64,000 nt of DNA from CAVSQX01 sp963730225 (GTDB taxonomy: Bacteria > Planctomycetota > Phycisphaerae > Tepidisphaerales > Tepidisphaeraceae), in the NCBI GenBank assembly GCA_963730225.1, contig CAVSQX010000002.1, positions 496,001 to 560,000 of the forward strand, read 5' to 3'. A program made the position numbers and the translations under genes. Below, one piece after another: positions 36,209 through 44,504 of this stretch. The notes below the pieces were generated by a model, which worked only from the letters and a program-made list of their open reading frames with translations, made no database searches and was not told the origin of the DNA. Each line of letters starts with the position of its first letter. Position 1 is the stretch's first letter.

Positions 36209-37212
36209 GGCTCTGTCTCGACCCTCTGAAAACCGAGTGTGGCCGGCATAGAATTGGGCATCATGTTGACCTGCAAATCACCACGGAAGGTGATGCGGGT
36301 TGCCCATTATTTGGCCAGCCAATTCCTTCCGACGTATTCCAGTAAATTTTCGCGCAAGGATTTCACCCTGCCGCAACTGTTTGCCTGCCTGGTGGTGCGG
36401 GAGCAGCAGCGACAGACGTATCGGCAGACCGAGGCGCTGCTGCGCGACGCCGATCATTGGTGCCGCGACATCGGCATGGGCAAAGTTCCCGATCACAACA
36501 CGTTGTTCCGGGCCTTCCACACGCTGCGGCTTGGCCGCCGCGCCGGAAAATTGCTCGATGCGCTGACCGAGTGGTTTGCGGTGGCAAGGCTGCTGGGTTC
36601 CACGGCGGCCATCGACTCCACTCTCTATGACACGCACCATCGCAGCCGCCATTACGAGCGGCGTTGCCGGCACTACGCCGCCGGCCACGGCCAAACCGCG
36701 GATTCCCGCCGATCCCGCTCGGCCAAGCGGACCCCGAAGCTGGCGATGGCGATCGACACCGCCACCCATCTGATCCTCTCGGCCCGTGCCCGCATCGGCA
36801 TGGGCTCGGACCATCCGGACTTTGAGCCGTTGCTGATCGATGCCAAGCGACGCTTGCCCGGCCGGCGGCTCAAGCACGTGCTGGCCGACGCTGGCTACGA
36901 CAGCGAATCCAACCATCGCATCGCACGGCTCGGCCTGTCCATTCGCTCGCTGATCAAGACCGGCGTCGGCCGGCCGACCGCCAAAGCCCCCGCCGGCCGC
37001 TATCGCCGGCTGATGCGCCGGCAACTGGCCGGCTCTCAGAAAGGCCGTCCCTACGGCCAGCGTGCCCAGGCCGAGACCGTCGCCAGCATGCTCAAACGCA
37101 ACCTCGGCGACGCTCTCCGCGCCCGTAGTCCGCGCGCCCGTCGTCATGAATTGCTCCTGCGCGTCATCACGCACAACGTGATGCTCTGAATGTCGAGGGT
37201 CGAGACAGAGCC
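36209..37212 (+). mobile_element. Complete IS5-family (IS903-like) insertion sequence
   Basis: The element is 1004 bases, bounded by perfect 18-base terminal inverted repeats: GGCTCTGTCTCGACCCTC (36209-36226) and its complement (37195-37212). It is flanked by a 9-base direct repeat GGTCGGGAG (36200-36208 and 37213-37221). An 18-base repeat starting GGC and a 9-base target duplication fit the IS903 group of IS5. The transposase frame is intact, so it may still move. Confidence 0.88.
36263..37189 (+). CDS. IS5-family DDE transposase
   Basis: This 308-residue protein has the DDE triad in the expected settings: AAIDSTLYDTHHRS (first Asp), KHVLADAGYDSESNH (second Asp) and AQAETVASMLKRNLG (Glu with the K/R spacing of the Y-(2)-R-(3)-E-(6)-K region). 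It cuts and joins the element ends. The N-terminal domain (about 10-80) is a helical DNA-binding part. ATG 36263 is preferred to GTG 36239. The gene fills nearly all of the element. Confidence 0.9.
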   Translation: MLTCKSPRKVMRVAHYLASQFLPTYSSKFSRKDFTLPQLFACLVVREQQRQTYRQTEALLRDADHWCRDIGMGKVPDHNTLFRAFHTLRLGRRAGKLLDALTEWFAVARLLGSTAAIDSTLYDTHHRSRHYERRCRHYAAGHGQTADSRRSRSAKRTPKLAMAIDTATHLILSARARIGMGSDHPDFEPLLIDAKRRLPGRRLKHVLADAGYDSESNHRIARLGLSIRSLIKTGVGRPTAKAPAGRYRRLMRRQLAGSQKGRPYGQRAQAETVASMLKRNLGDALRARSPRARRHELLLRVITHNVML

Positions 37213-37290
37213 GGTCGGGAGTCTTTCCAAAGACTCCCGACCCCTTAGAATCGCCCCCCTTAGAATCGCCGAAAGAGTCGGCAAGGTGAC

Positions 37291-37824
37291 TTATTCCCCT
37301 CCTTCCTTCCCTCCGTGCCTTCGTGCCTTCGTGCCTTCGTGCCCCTCCTCCTTCACACTCCCCAACAGCCCCTCGATCGTCATCTGAAGCATCGGATGCA
37401 CCGCCCGCGGTGCGATCTCCGCCAGCGGCTGCAAAACGAACCTCCGCTCATGCATCAGCGGATGCGGCACGACCAATTCCTGGCTGCTAATGACGTGATC
37501 GCCGTAGAGCAGCAAATCCAAATCAATCGTTCGCGGCTCCCACTTTTCCCGCCGCTGCCGGCCGAGGTTTTTCTCGATTTCCAACAGCCGCAGCATCAGC
37601 GCATGCGAGGCCAGCGTGGTTTGCACTTCGACAGCCGCGTTCAGAAACGGCGGCGAATCCGCCGGCCCGCCCACGGCCGGATTCTCCAGCAGCGACGAGA
37701 TCGCACTCACCGTCGTGCCATCCGTCAACCGCAATTGCTCGATCGCCGATTCAATGTTCATTCGCCGGTCTCCCAGATTGGAGCCCAGACCGATGTACGC
37801 GGTGATGGGAGTCGTCCGCTGCAC
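37291..37824 (-). CDS. folK: 7,8-dihydro-6-hydroxymethylpterin pyrophosphokinase
   Basis: This 177-residue HPPK catalyses pyrophosphate transfer from ATP to hydroxymethyl-dihydropterin in folate synthesis. YIGLGSNLGDRRMNI at the N-terminus, EPRTIDLDLLLYGD (the HPPK signature) and VPHPLMHERRFVLQPL are all present. The start is GTG at 37824. The natural fold should end near TIEGLLG. The last 20 residues (KEEGHEGTKARRHGGKEGG and a final E) are encoded by an intergenic 'ggcacgaagg' repeat that has extended the reading frame. Confidence 0.9.
   Translation of the reverse strand: MQRTTPITAYIGLGSNLGDRRMNIESAIEQLRLTDGTTVSAISSLLENPAVGGPADSPPFLNAAVEVQTTLASHALMLRLLEIEKNLGRQRREKWEPRTIDLDLLLYGDHVISSQELVVPHPLMHERRFVLQPLAEIAPRAVHPMLQMTIEGLLGSVKEEGHEGTKARRHGGKEGGE
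37300..37351. repeat. 'ccttcgtgcc' word repeat overlapping the folK 3' end
   Basis: Tandem words CTCCGTGCCTTCGTGCCTTC and GTGCCTTCGTGCCCC occupy 37310-37345. They belong to the same family as 442-500 and 8325-8404 in opposite orientation. They encode the folK tail. Confidence 0.75.
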
Positions 37825-37839
37825 GTTACGCTTGTGATC

Positions 37840-38676
37840 TTACCGCCCGGCCGGGGAATTGGGCAGCCACGGAAGATCGGGCAGCGGAGCGGGCGGGTCG
37901 CTGCTCAGCGGCGGCCGGCCGGTGAGCCGGCAGGCGATGTCGGCCAGAATCCGTGGATCATCGTACGCCATTGCGTGCGGCGATCCCAGCGGTGGGGTCG
38001 CAACCCACCACGCCGTCGTTCCCGGCAGCGATGCATGATCCTCCCCGACCACGCGGTCGCCCAGCCGAACGTACGAATAAATCGGATACAGATCGTCCGA
38101 CCGCTGCGGATTCTGCTCCAAGGCGCGGATGAGCTTCGAATCGGTCTGCATCGATTTCAGCACCGGCAGAAGGAACCCCGGCACCATGTCGGCACGAACG
38201 GAACCCGTCAGCGGTGAATCGATCGTGAAGAGCCGATTGATTCGCAATCGCCGGCCCGGCCCAAAATCCGCCGCCGAATACCGGGCCGCCAGACCGCCCA
38301 TCGAAAACCCGATCACATCCACGGCCACCGTCTGCCGCGGATCGCTGGTTGGAAAATGGTAGTCCACCGTCTGGACGATATAGTCCCGGCACTGGCTGAA
38401 GCTGGCGCAGAAGAACAGCTCGATGCCCAGGATTCGCCGGCCGCTGGTGTAGCGGTGAAATTTGGATTTCAGAACCAGCGGAGCGATCCCCGGATCGGAG
38501 AATCCTCCGATGATCACCAGCGGCCGATCCAGCTCAGCCGGATGGGCGGAAAAGTCGGAAAGAACTTTCTTTGCCTGGTCCGTCGAGACCGCAAACGATG
38601 GATTCACCGGCCCGTCGGCCGCACACCCGGTCGCGCCGATCAGGCAGCCGATCAAGATCAGGCGAAAGGCCCGCAT
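37840..38676 (-). CDS. Alpha/beta-hydrolase lipoprotein, putative lipase
   Basis: This 278-residue protein has a lipoprotein signal (LILIGCLIGATGC, Cys 18 being the likely lipidated residue). The nucleophile elbow is GFSMGG (about 124-129), a later Asp lies in FTIDSPLTG and the His in DHASLPGTTAWW or SPHAMAYDD. It is predicted to be a membrane-anchored esterase or lipase facing the periplasm. The substrate is unknown. It starts four bases before dapL ends and ends 15 bases before the folK start, forming a minus-strand unit. Confidence 0.75.
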   Translation of the reverse strand: MRAFRLILIGCLIGATGCAADGPVNPSFAVSTDQAKKVLSDFSAHPAELDRPLVIIGGFSDPGIAPLVLKSKFHRYTSGRRILGIELFFCASFSQCRDYIVQTVDYHFPTSDPRQTVAVDVIGFSMGGLAARYSAADFGPGRRLRINRLFTIDSPLTGSVRADMVPGFLLPVLKSMQTDSKLIRALEQNPQRSDDLYPIYSYVRLGDRVVGEDHASLPGTTAWWVATPPLGSPHAMAYDDPRILADIACRLTGRPPLSSDPPAPLPDLPWLPNSPAGR

Positions 38677-38679
38677 GGT

Positions 38680-39927
38680 TCAGAATTGAAATTCGCAGCC
38701 GGCAAGGCGACTGTCAATTTCCCGCAGCACGCGCTGCTCGTCGGCCGGATTTTTGGCGACAAACGTGACGCTGAAGCGCACGTACGCCCCGGCATCGTCC
38801 CACGGCACGGTGCTGATCAGCTTTTCCCCGATCAGCCATTGGCTGAAATGCTCGGCGGTTTCAAATCCGCTGCGGCGCGAATCCCTGCCGATTCCGCTGC
38901 GCGGCGCTTTGACATACAGAAAAAACGACCCCGCCGGTTTGCGAGCGGCAAATCCGTGCTTCTGTAGAACGCCGACCAATCCGTCCATTCTTCGGCTGTA
39001 TTTCGCCGCAATTTTTTCCGTGATCTGCGGATGATCCAGCGCGTAGGCGCACGCTTCCTGAATCGCCAGGAACTGACCCGAATCGGAATTGTCTTTCACA
39101 TCGGCGTACGCTTTGACGATCAACGGATTCCCGGCGACGAACCCCAGCCGCCAGCCGGTCATGTTGAAACCCTTGCTCATCGAGTGCAGCTCGACGCCGA
39201 CCTCCATCGCGCCCGGCGTCGTCAAAAAACTCAGCGGCTTGCCGTCGAAAACCAGGGCGGCATACGCGGCGTCGTTAATCACGATCAGATTCTGCCGCCG
39301 CGCGAACGCCACAACCTCCGCAAAAAACTTCGGCGTGGCCGAGGCGCCGGTGGGATTGTTCGGATAATTCAACACCAGCGTTTTGGCTCGATTCAGAATG
39401 TCGGCCGGGATGCTGGCCAGATCGGGCAGAAATCCGTTGCTTTCCAGCAGCGGCAGATTGTGCACCGTGCCGCCGTAATATTTTGCGTGCGTTCCAAACA
39501 CCGCGTATCCCGGCGTCGTCATCAGCGCGACATCGCCCGGATTGATGAAGCACGCCGGCAGCAGCGTCAGCGCGGATTTGGTGCCGATCGAATGCACGAT
39601 CTGCCCCGCCGGATCGGCGATCTGAACGCCGCAGACATTTTTCAGCCATCGCGCCGCCGCTTCGCGGAACCCGCTTCCGCCGTTGTCGGCATATCCCCGA
39701 TTCTCCGGCTTGCGGGCCGCGGTGTTCAGCGCTTCGACGCAATCGGCGAAAGCCATCTCATCGGGCTCGCCGACGCCCATGTCGATCAGTTCGACGCCCG
39801 GATTCGCCGCCGTCGCCGCCCGCTTGGCGCGCTTGATCTTTTCGAATTTGTAGATGTCGGTCCCCTTGCCGTACCACCGCCCGCCGATGCGGTCAGCGAA
39901 AAGATTTTGGATGTAGGAATCGGACAT
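38680..39927 (-). CDS. dapL: LL-diaminopimelate aminotransferase
   Basis: This 415-residue PLP enzyme of fold type I aligns with DapL, which converts tetrahydrodipicolinate to LL-diaminopimelate in one step. IDMGVGEPDE, the pocket strand VLNYPNNPTGA and the PLP lysine in SMSKGFNMTGWR are present. The C-terminal domain includes FFLYVKAPRSG. DapL replaces the succinylase route in a limited set of bacteria including many planctomycetes. ATG 39927 is used. The upstream in-frame extension covers a hairpin repeat. Confidence 0.88.
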   Translation of the reverse strand: MSDSYIQNLFADRIGGRWYGKGTDIYKFEKIKRAKRAATAANPGVELIDMGVGEPDEMAFADCVEALNTAARKPENRGYADNGGSGFREAAARWLKNVCGVQIADPAGQIVHSIGTKSALTLLPACFINPGDVALMTTPGYAVFGTHAKYYGGTVHNLPLLESNGFLPDLASIPADILNRAKTLVLNYPNNPTGASATPKFFAEVVAFARRQNLIVINDAAYAALVFDGKPLSFLTTPGAMEVGVELHSMSKGFNMTGWRLGFVAGNPLIVKAYADVKDNSDSGQFLAIQEACAYALDHPQITEKIAAKYSRRMDGLVGVLQKHGFAARKPAGSFFLYVKAPRSGIGRDSRRSGFETAEHFSQWLIGEKLISTVPWDDAGAYVRFSVTFVAKNPADEQRVLREIDSRLAGCEFQF

Positions 39928-39980
39928 CGCAATGGAGTTGATGCCGTGCTTGGCTCGCCGTGTCAAGCCAACAGCTCTTC

Positions 39981-40047
39981 TCCGTGCCCTCCGTGCCTCC
40001 GTGGTGAACTCACCGCTGATTCACCACGGAGGCACGGAACACACGGA
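39981..40047. repeat. Palindromic 'cacggaggcacgg' repeat between dapL and lysS
   Basis: The left arm (39981-40009) has CCGTGCCCTCCGTGCCTCCG and the right (40020-40047) has TCACCACGGAGGCACGG, with a ten-base centre. It forms a strong hairpin in the divergent region that should also hold the dapL and lysS promoters. The same sense words occur in frame inside lysS at 40991-41022. Confidence 0.85.
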
Positions 40048-40096
40048 GGCGAATTCTGATTTTGGTTCGACTTTCGTTTATGATTTGAACGACGAT

Positions 40097-41698
40097 ATGT
40101 CTGAACCCATCAGCAATTACGAGGAAGAACGCCGCCAGAAGCGCGACAAATTGCGCGAAATAGGCGTCGATCCCTACGGCGGCCGGGAAACCGGTCTGCG
40201 ATCGCTGTTGGAAATCAAATCCTCCTACACCCCCGAAATGGGCCACGACGGCGGGCCGATCGTCAAGGCCGCCGGGCGGATCATGCTCAAGCGCGACATG
40301 GGCAAGCTCAGTTTCCTGACGCTGCGCGACGAGAGCGGCGATCTTCAGGTGGCGCTGGACAAGAAACGCCTCGATGAAACGGCTTGGCAGGTGAACGGCC
40401 TGCTCGATCTGGGCGATCAAATCGTCGTCGAAGGGAATCTCGGCAAAACCAACAAGGGCGAAACCACGATCTGGGCCAAGGGGGTGAAGTTGGCCGCCAA
40501 ATCGCTGCTCCCGCCGCCGGGGAAATGGGATGGGCTCAGCGATGTCGAGCTGCGCTACCGTCAACGCTACGTCGATCTCTGGGCGAACCCCGATGTGATG
40601 CAGCTGATGAAAAAGCGCATGCTCATCATCGACGAAATCCGGGCGTATCTGAGGGATCGCGGATTTCTCGAAGTCGAGACGCCGATGATGCAAACGCTGG
40701 CCGGTGGAGCGGCGGCGCGGCCGTTTGTGACGCATCATCACGCCTTGGATATTCCGCTGTATCTTCGCATCGCGCCGGAGCTGTATCTCAAGCGATTGCT
40801 GGTCGGCGGATTCAGCAAAGTCTTCGAAATCAATCGCAATTTTCGCAACGAAGGGATCAGCCCGAAGCATAATCCCGAGTTCACGATGCTGGAGGCGTAC
40901 GAGGCGTTTGGCTCGTGGGAGACGATGGCCGATCTGGTCGAGGGAATGATCTGTCACGTGGCGGAGAAGTTGTTCGGCGGCTTGAAGATTGTTCACCACG
41001 GAGGCACGGAGGCACAGAGAGAAATCAATTTGGAGCGGCCGTGGAGGAGGGTGAAGATGGTGGATTTGGTGGAGGACGTAACGCCATGGAAATTCAACAA
41101 GGAGCCTTTGCAATTCTCCGGGGCGATGGAGACGATCGTGGGTAGCTACAAACAGAGAATCCACGACGAGACTTACAAGTCGTTCATGGCACTTGAAAAC
41201 TCGGCTGCTATTTCGCCGGACCATTACACCGAAATGGCCCGAGAAAAATCCGAAGTGTTGGCCCAACGCTGGAAAGGCGTATTAATGAAGTTATCAGCGG
41301 CTGAACAGCTCGTTGAGGTCTACGAGAAGCTAGTTGAGTCCAATCTGAAGCACCCGACCTTCGTCACGCACGTTCCATCCGTCATCATTCCCCTCGCCCG
41401 AAAAAACCGTGAAGATTCGTACTTCGCCGACGTGTACGAATTAGCGATCAACGGCCAGGAAATCTCGCCCGGCTACAGCGAGTTGAACGATCCCGACGTT
41501 CAGGCCGCCAACTTCGCGCATCAAGTCGGCGATGAAGCGGAGAAACAAAAAACCGACGAGGATTTTCTCACCGCTTTGAAATACGGGATGCCCCCGGCCG
41601 GCGGAATGGGGCTGGGAATCGATCGGCTGGTGATGATGCTGACAGGTGCTCAGAGCATTCGTGATGTGATTTTGTTCCCGCTCATGAGGCCGACATGA
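40097..41698 (+). CDS. lysS: Lysyl-tRNA synthetase, class II, with a repeat-derived insert
   Basis: This 533-residue class II LysRS charges tRNA-Lys. The N-terminal OB fold (about 55-150, VKAAGRIMLKRDMGK) binds the anticodon. The catalytic domain has motif 2 (FEINRNFRNEGISPKHNPEF) and motif 3 (GMGLGIDRLVMML). At residues of about 298-308, VHHGGTEAQRE is encoded by a word repeat and has no counterpart where LysRS normally passes to PWRR. The insert keeps frame and lies in a surface region before the catalytic core. The stop overlaps the next start (ATGA at 41695-41698). The start was set at ATG 40097, and the repeat upstream makes the longer frame unlikely. Confidence 0.9.
   Translation: MSEPISNYEEERRQKRDKLREIGVDPYGGRETGLRSLLEIKSSYTPEMGHDGGPIVKAAGRIMLKRDMGKLSFLTLRDESGDLQVALDKKRLDETAWQVNGLLDLGDQIVVEGNLGKTNKGETTIWAKGVKLAAKSLLPPPGKWDGLSDVELRYRQRYVDLWANPDVMQLMKKRMLIIDEIRAYLRDRGFLEVETPMMQTLAGGAAARPFVTHHHALDIPLYLRIAPELYLKRLLVGGFSKVFEINRNFRNEGISPKHNPEFTMLEAYEAFGSWETMADLVEGMICHVAEKLFGGLKIVHHGGTEAQREINLERPWRRVKMVDLVEDVTPWKFNKEPLQFSGAMETIVGSYKQRIHDETYKSFMALENSAAISPDHYTEMAREKSEVLAQRWKGVLMKLSAAEQLVEVYEKLVESNLKHPTFVTHVPSVIIPLARKNREDSYFADVYELAINGQEISPGYSELNDPDVQAANFAHQVGDEAEKQKTDEDFLTALKYGMPPAGGMGLGIDRLVMMLTGAQSIRDVILFPLMRPT
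40991..41022. repeat. In-frame 'cacggaggcacgg' repeat in lysS
   Basis: GTTCACCACGGAGGCACGG and AGGCACAGAGAGA match the right arm of the 39981-40047 palindrome located 1 kb upstream. It encodes VHHGGTEAQRE. Confidence 0.85.
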
Positions 41699-42027
41699 GG
41701 GGACGCTTTTTCTGGGATGATTGGAATACGGCCCACCTGGAAATACATCGTGTCACGAAAGAGGAGGCGGAATACGTGGTGCGCCATTCCGCTTCTCCCT
41801 ATCCGCAAGGAATTGGAGACGAAAAACTGCTGGTGCGCGGGCAAACGAACGCGGGTCGGTTTCTTCAGGTTATTTATGTGTTTCGCTCGGAAGTCGGGCT
41901 GGATTTTGAGAGGATGACATTGGCCGATATTTTGGAATTAGTGGATGAGCCGTTGCCGCTTCTCTATATAATTCACGCAAGGGATCTTACCCGACGAGAA
42001 AAGTCAAAATATCGAAGGCGCATTTGA
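41695..42027 (+). CDS. BrnT-like toxin of a toxin-antitoxin module
   Basis: This 110-residue protein begins FFWDDWNTAHLEIHRVTKEEAE and ends IIHARDLTRREKSKYRRR. This resembles the W-D-x2-N-x2-H start and the HAR-L-T-R-E-x3-Y end of the BrnT ribonuclease toxins. Such toxins cleave RNA and are held by a DNA-binding antitoxin. The start overlaps the lysS stop (ATGA). The antitoxin-like gene follows after five bases. The family match is by pattern only. Confidence 0.7.
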   Translation: MRGRFFWDDWNTAHLEIHRVTKEEAEYVVRHSASPYPQGIGDEKLLVRGQTNAGRFLQVIYVFRSEVGLDFERMTLADILELVDEPLPLLYIIHARDLTRREKSKYRRRI

Positions 42028-42032
42028 AACAG

Positions 42033-42326
42033 ATGAAAAAACCACGTCAAAAATCGTTCCTATCGATGACACCGCAGGAGCGCGACCGCGAGGTGATGCG
42101 GTTCGACCGGGAGATCGAGGTCGGCAAAGACACAAAGCCGCTTAGTCCAAAGCAGCAGTTGCTGTGGGAGTTGTCGCAGCGAAATCCGAAGAAATCGATC
42201 CAGGTGGTGCCACTGGATACGAAGTTGCGTGACAAAGCTATCGCCGCCGCCAAGCGTCAGGGCAAGACGCTGGAAGAGTTCATCGTAGAAAGCATCCAGG
42301 GGAAAGTTGCTCTTCATCGGCGATAG
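42033..42326 (+). CDS. BrnA-like antitoxin candidate
   Basis: This is a small basic protein (97 residues) with a disordered N-terminus, a KPLSPKQQLLWELSQRN segment and a C-terminal ribbon-helix-helix-like unit (IQVVPLDTKLRDKAIAAAKR then GKTLEEFIVESIQGK). This matches BrnA-type antitoxins that bind DNA as dimers and shield the toxin. ATG 42033 is favoured over TTG 42024. The stop is 8 bases before the permease start. Confidence 0.65.
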   Translation: MKKPRQKSFLSMTPQERDREVMRFDREIEVGKDTKPLSPKQQLLWELSQRNPKKSIQVVPLDTKLRDKAIAAAKRQGKTLEEFIVESIQGKVALHRR

Positions 42327-42333
42327 GAGCGAC

Positions 42334-43707
42334 GTGTACAAACTCCTCCTCATCCGCAAATACCTTCTCAAACGCCGAATCGCCTGGGTGGCGTTGCTGG
42401 CGGTCATGCTCTGCACGGCGATGGTGCTGGTGGTTCTCAGCGTCATGGGCGGGTGGCTGGAGATGTTCAAAAGCGCCTACCGCGGAATGACCAGCGATAT
42501 CGTCGTCGAAGCCCGCTCGCTGGTGGGGTTTCCGTATTATCAGGAGATGATGGATCGCATCGACAAGCTGCCGGAAGTCGAGGCGACGGTGCCGGTGATT
42601 CGCACGTTCGGGCTGATCAACATCGCCGATGAGAAACGAAAGCCGGTTTCGGTCATTGGGTTTCCGATCGATCAGATCGGCAGAGTGAGTGATTTTCCAA
42701 AATCGCTGTATCGGCAGTTTCAGGTGGATCACGATGCCACGCCGAGTTTCGATCTGCTGCCGAAGGTTGATTACAAATATTGGGCGGGCAAACGGGCCAA
42801 GGACGATGTGTTCAAACGGCCGGGGCTGATCATCACCGATCCGGTGGCGGATATTGAGAAGGACGAGGCGCCGCCCAAGGCGATGTATGAATTGCCGACG
42901 ACGCTGACGCTGGTGCCGGTGACTCCGGGAGAATCGGTCCGGGCGGAGGATGCCGGATCGTATCCGTTCTGGATTGTCGACAACGCCCGCTCGCGCATCT
43001 GGCAGTTGGATTCCAATGACGTGTATGCGTCGTTCGATGAACTGCAAAAGGATTTGCGGATGACGCCGTTCGACGACGAACCGGCCCGCACCAGCGAAAT
43101 CGACGTGAAGGTGAAACCCGGCTTCGATCTGATGCCGGTGCGCGACAAGATCGACCAGATCGTTCAGGAAGTTTCCGCCGAGCGGCAAATTCCTGATTAT
43201 TATCCGATTCGCATCGCCACCTGGGAGCAGATGCAGGGGAAATTCATCGACGCCGTCGAGCACGAAGTGGTTCTGACCACCGCTCTCTTTGGCGTCATCA
43301 GCATGGTCTCCGTGCTGCTGATCTTCTGCATCTTCTACATGATCGTTCTGGAGAAAACCAAAGACATCGGCATCATCAAAAGCGTCGGCGCGACCGCGGG
43401 CGGCGTGCTACAACTGTTCCTCGGATACGGCCTGGCCATCGGCGTCGTCGGCAGCGGGCTGGGGCTGCTGCTGGCGTATCTGGTCGTGCACAACATCAAC
43501 TGGCTGCACGCCGAATTGACCAAATGGATGGGCATCACGATCTGGGATCCTGAAACGTATCAGTTCGCCATCATTCCCAATAAAATGGACCCGAGAAACG
43601 TCGTGTGGATTCTGGGCATCGCGATTCTCTCGGCGATTCTGGGTGCGATGCTCCCGGCCATCCGCGCGGCGAGAATGAATCCCGTTGAATCGCTTCGGTA
43701 CGAATAA
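42334..43707 (+). CDS. ABC transporter permease, LolC/MacB (FtsX) type
   Basis: This 457-residue protein has a first helix near 14-37, a large periplasmic domain (about 45-310) and three C-terminal helices (about 316-345, 365-395 and 425-445). EVVLTTALFGVISMVSVLLI and ARMNPVESLRYE are typical FtsX-fold ends. This is the LolC/E or MacB layout for lipoprotein or peptide export. GTG 42334 is supported by AGGAG at 42325-42329. The ATPase gene follows after 43 bases. It is linked to lysS and the TA pair by small gaps. Confidence 0.85.
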   Translation: MYKLLLIRKYLLKRRIAWVALLAVMLCTAMVLVVLSVMGGWLEMFKSAYRGMTSDIVVEARSLVGFPYYQEMMDRIDKLPEVEATVPVIRTFGLINIADEKRKPVSVIGFPIDQIGRVSDFPKSLYRQFQVDHDATPSFDLLPKVDYKYWAGKRAKDDVFKRPGLIITDPVADIEKDEAPPKAMYELPTTLTLVPVTPGESVRAEDAGSYPFWIVDNARSRIWQLDSNDVYASFDELQKDLRMTPFDDEPARTSEIDVKVKPGFDLMPVRDKIDQIVQEVSAERQIPDYYPIRIATWEQMQGKFIDAVEHEVVLTTALFGVISMVSVLLIFCIFYMIVLEKTKDIGIIKSVGATAGGVLQLFLGYGLAIGVVGSGLGLLLAYLVVHNINWLHAELTKWMGITIWDPETYQFAIIPNKMDPRNVVWILGIAILSAILGAMLPAIRAARMNPVESLRYE

Positions 43708-43750
43708 ATTGTCGCAGCTGGCCGCACAACCTCCCGCTTCCGCCGCCGCC

Positions 43751-44446
43751 ATGGCCCTTCTGCGTGCCGTCGGCATTCGCAAATCGTTCCGCACAGGAGA
43801 CACCCAACTCGTGGTTCTGCGGCAGGCCGATTTGAGCGTTCGCAGCGGCGAATTCGTGGCCATCGAAGGCCGCTCCGGTTCCGGCAAAAGCACGCTGCTG
43901 CACATCATGGGCGCACTGGATTCGGCCGATTCCGGAACCGTCGAGTTCGAAGGCCGCGATATCCAGTCGCTCGGCGGCGCCCAGCGCAGCCGATTGCGAA
44001 ATTCGCAGTTCGGATTCGTGTTTCAGTTTTATCATCTGCTGCCGGAGCTGAACGTGCTGGAAAACACGATGCTCGCCAGCATGGTCGAGCACTCCTGGCT
44101 GGGATTTCGCGCGCATCGCTCGGCTCTGCGGCAGCGGGCAACCGAACTGCTGAAACAGTTTGGCCTGGAAGATCGGCTGCGGCATCGCCCGGCCCATCTC
44201 AGCGGCGGCGAGCGGCAACGGGTGGCGATCGCCCGGGCCCTGATGAATTCGCCCCGGGTGCTGTTCGCCGATGAACCGACCGGAAATCTCGATGCCGACA
44301 CCGGCCGGCAGATCATGGACGTGCTGGAAAATCTGCATCGCCAGCAAGGCCAGACGATCGTCATGGTGACGCACGATCGCAGCGTCGCCCGGCAGGCGGA
44401 TCGGGTGTTGGTGCTGAAAGACGGCAAGCTGGAGGCTGCAACGTGA
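43751..44446 (+). CDS. ABC transporter ATPase, LolD/MacB type
   Basis: This 231-residue ATPase has Walker A GRSGSGKST, signature LSGGERQRVAIARAL, Walker B VLFADEPTGNLD and the H-loop VTHDRS. It belongs to the LolD/FtsE/MacB group and likely drives the permease encoded just upstream. ATG 43751 is used, since the longer TTG start (43685) adds unconserved residues. The insertion around 95-112 (EHSWLGFRAHRSALRQ) is slightly longer than usual. Confidence 0.9.
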   Translation: MALLRAVGIRKSFRTGDTQLVVLRQADLSVRSGEFVAIEGRSGSGKSTLLHIMGALDSADSGTVEFEGRDIQSLGGAQRSRLRNSQFGFVFQFYHLLPELNVLENTMLASMVEHSWLGFRAHRSALRQRATELLKQFGLEDRLRHRPAHLSGGERQRVAIARALMNSPRVLFADEPTGNLDADTGRQIMDVLENLHRQQGQTIVMVTHDRSVARQADRVLVLKDGKLEAAT

Positions 44447-44504
44447 AACTGTACCGGCGCAATTCTTCCGCCTATCCTTGAAGACTGATTTTGCGGGAGT
44501 TTCG

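Larger units (their letters stand above)
36186..37256. repeat. Perfect palindrome split by the IS element
   Basis: Joining 36186-36208 to 37222-37256 (one target copy removed) restores a near-perfect palindrome of about 58 bases whose arms read GGGCGATTCTAAGGGGTCGG... and its complement, with a CC centre. The IS inserted in the left arm. A second partial arm (CCCTTAGAATCGCC) follows at 37257-37270. Confidence 0.8.
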
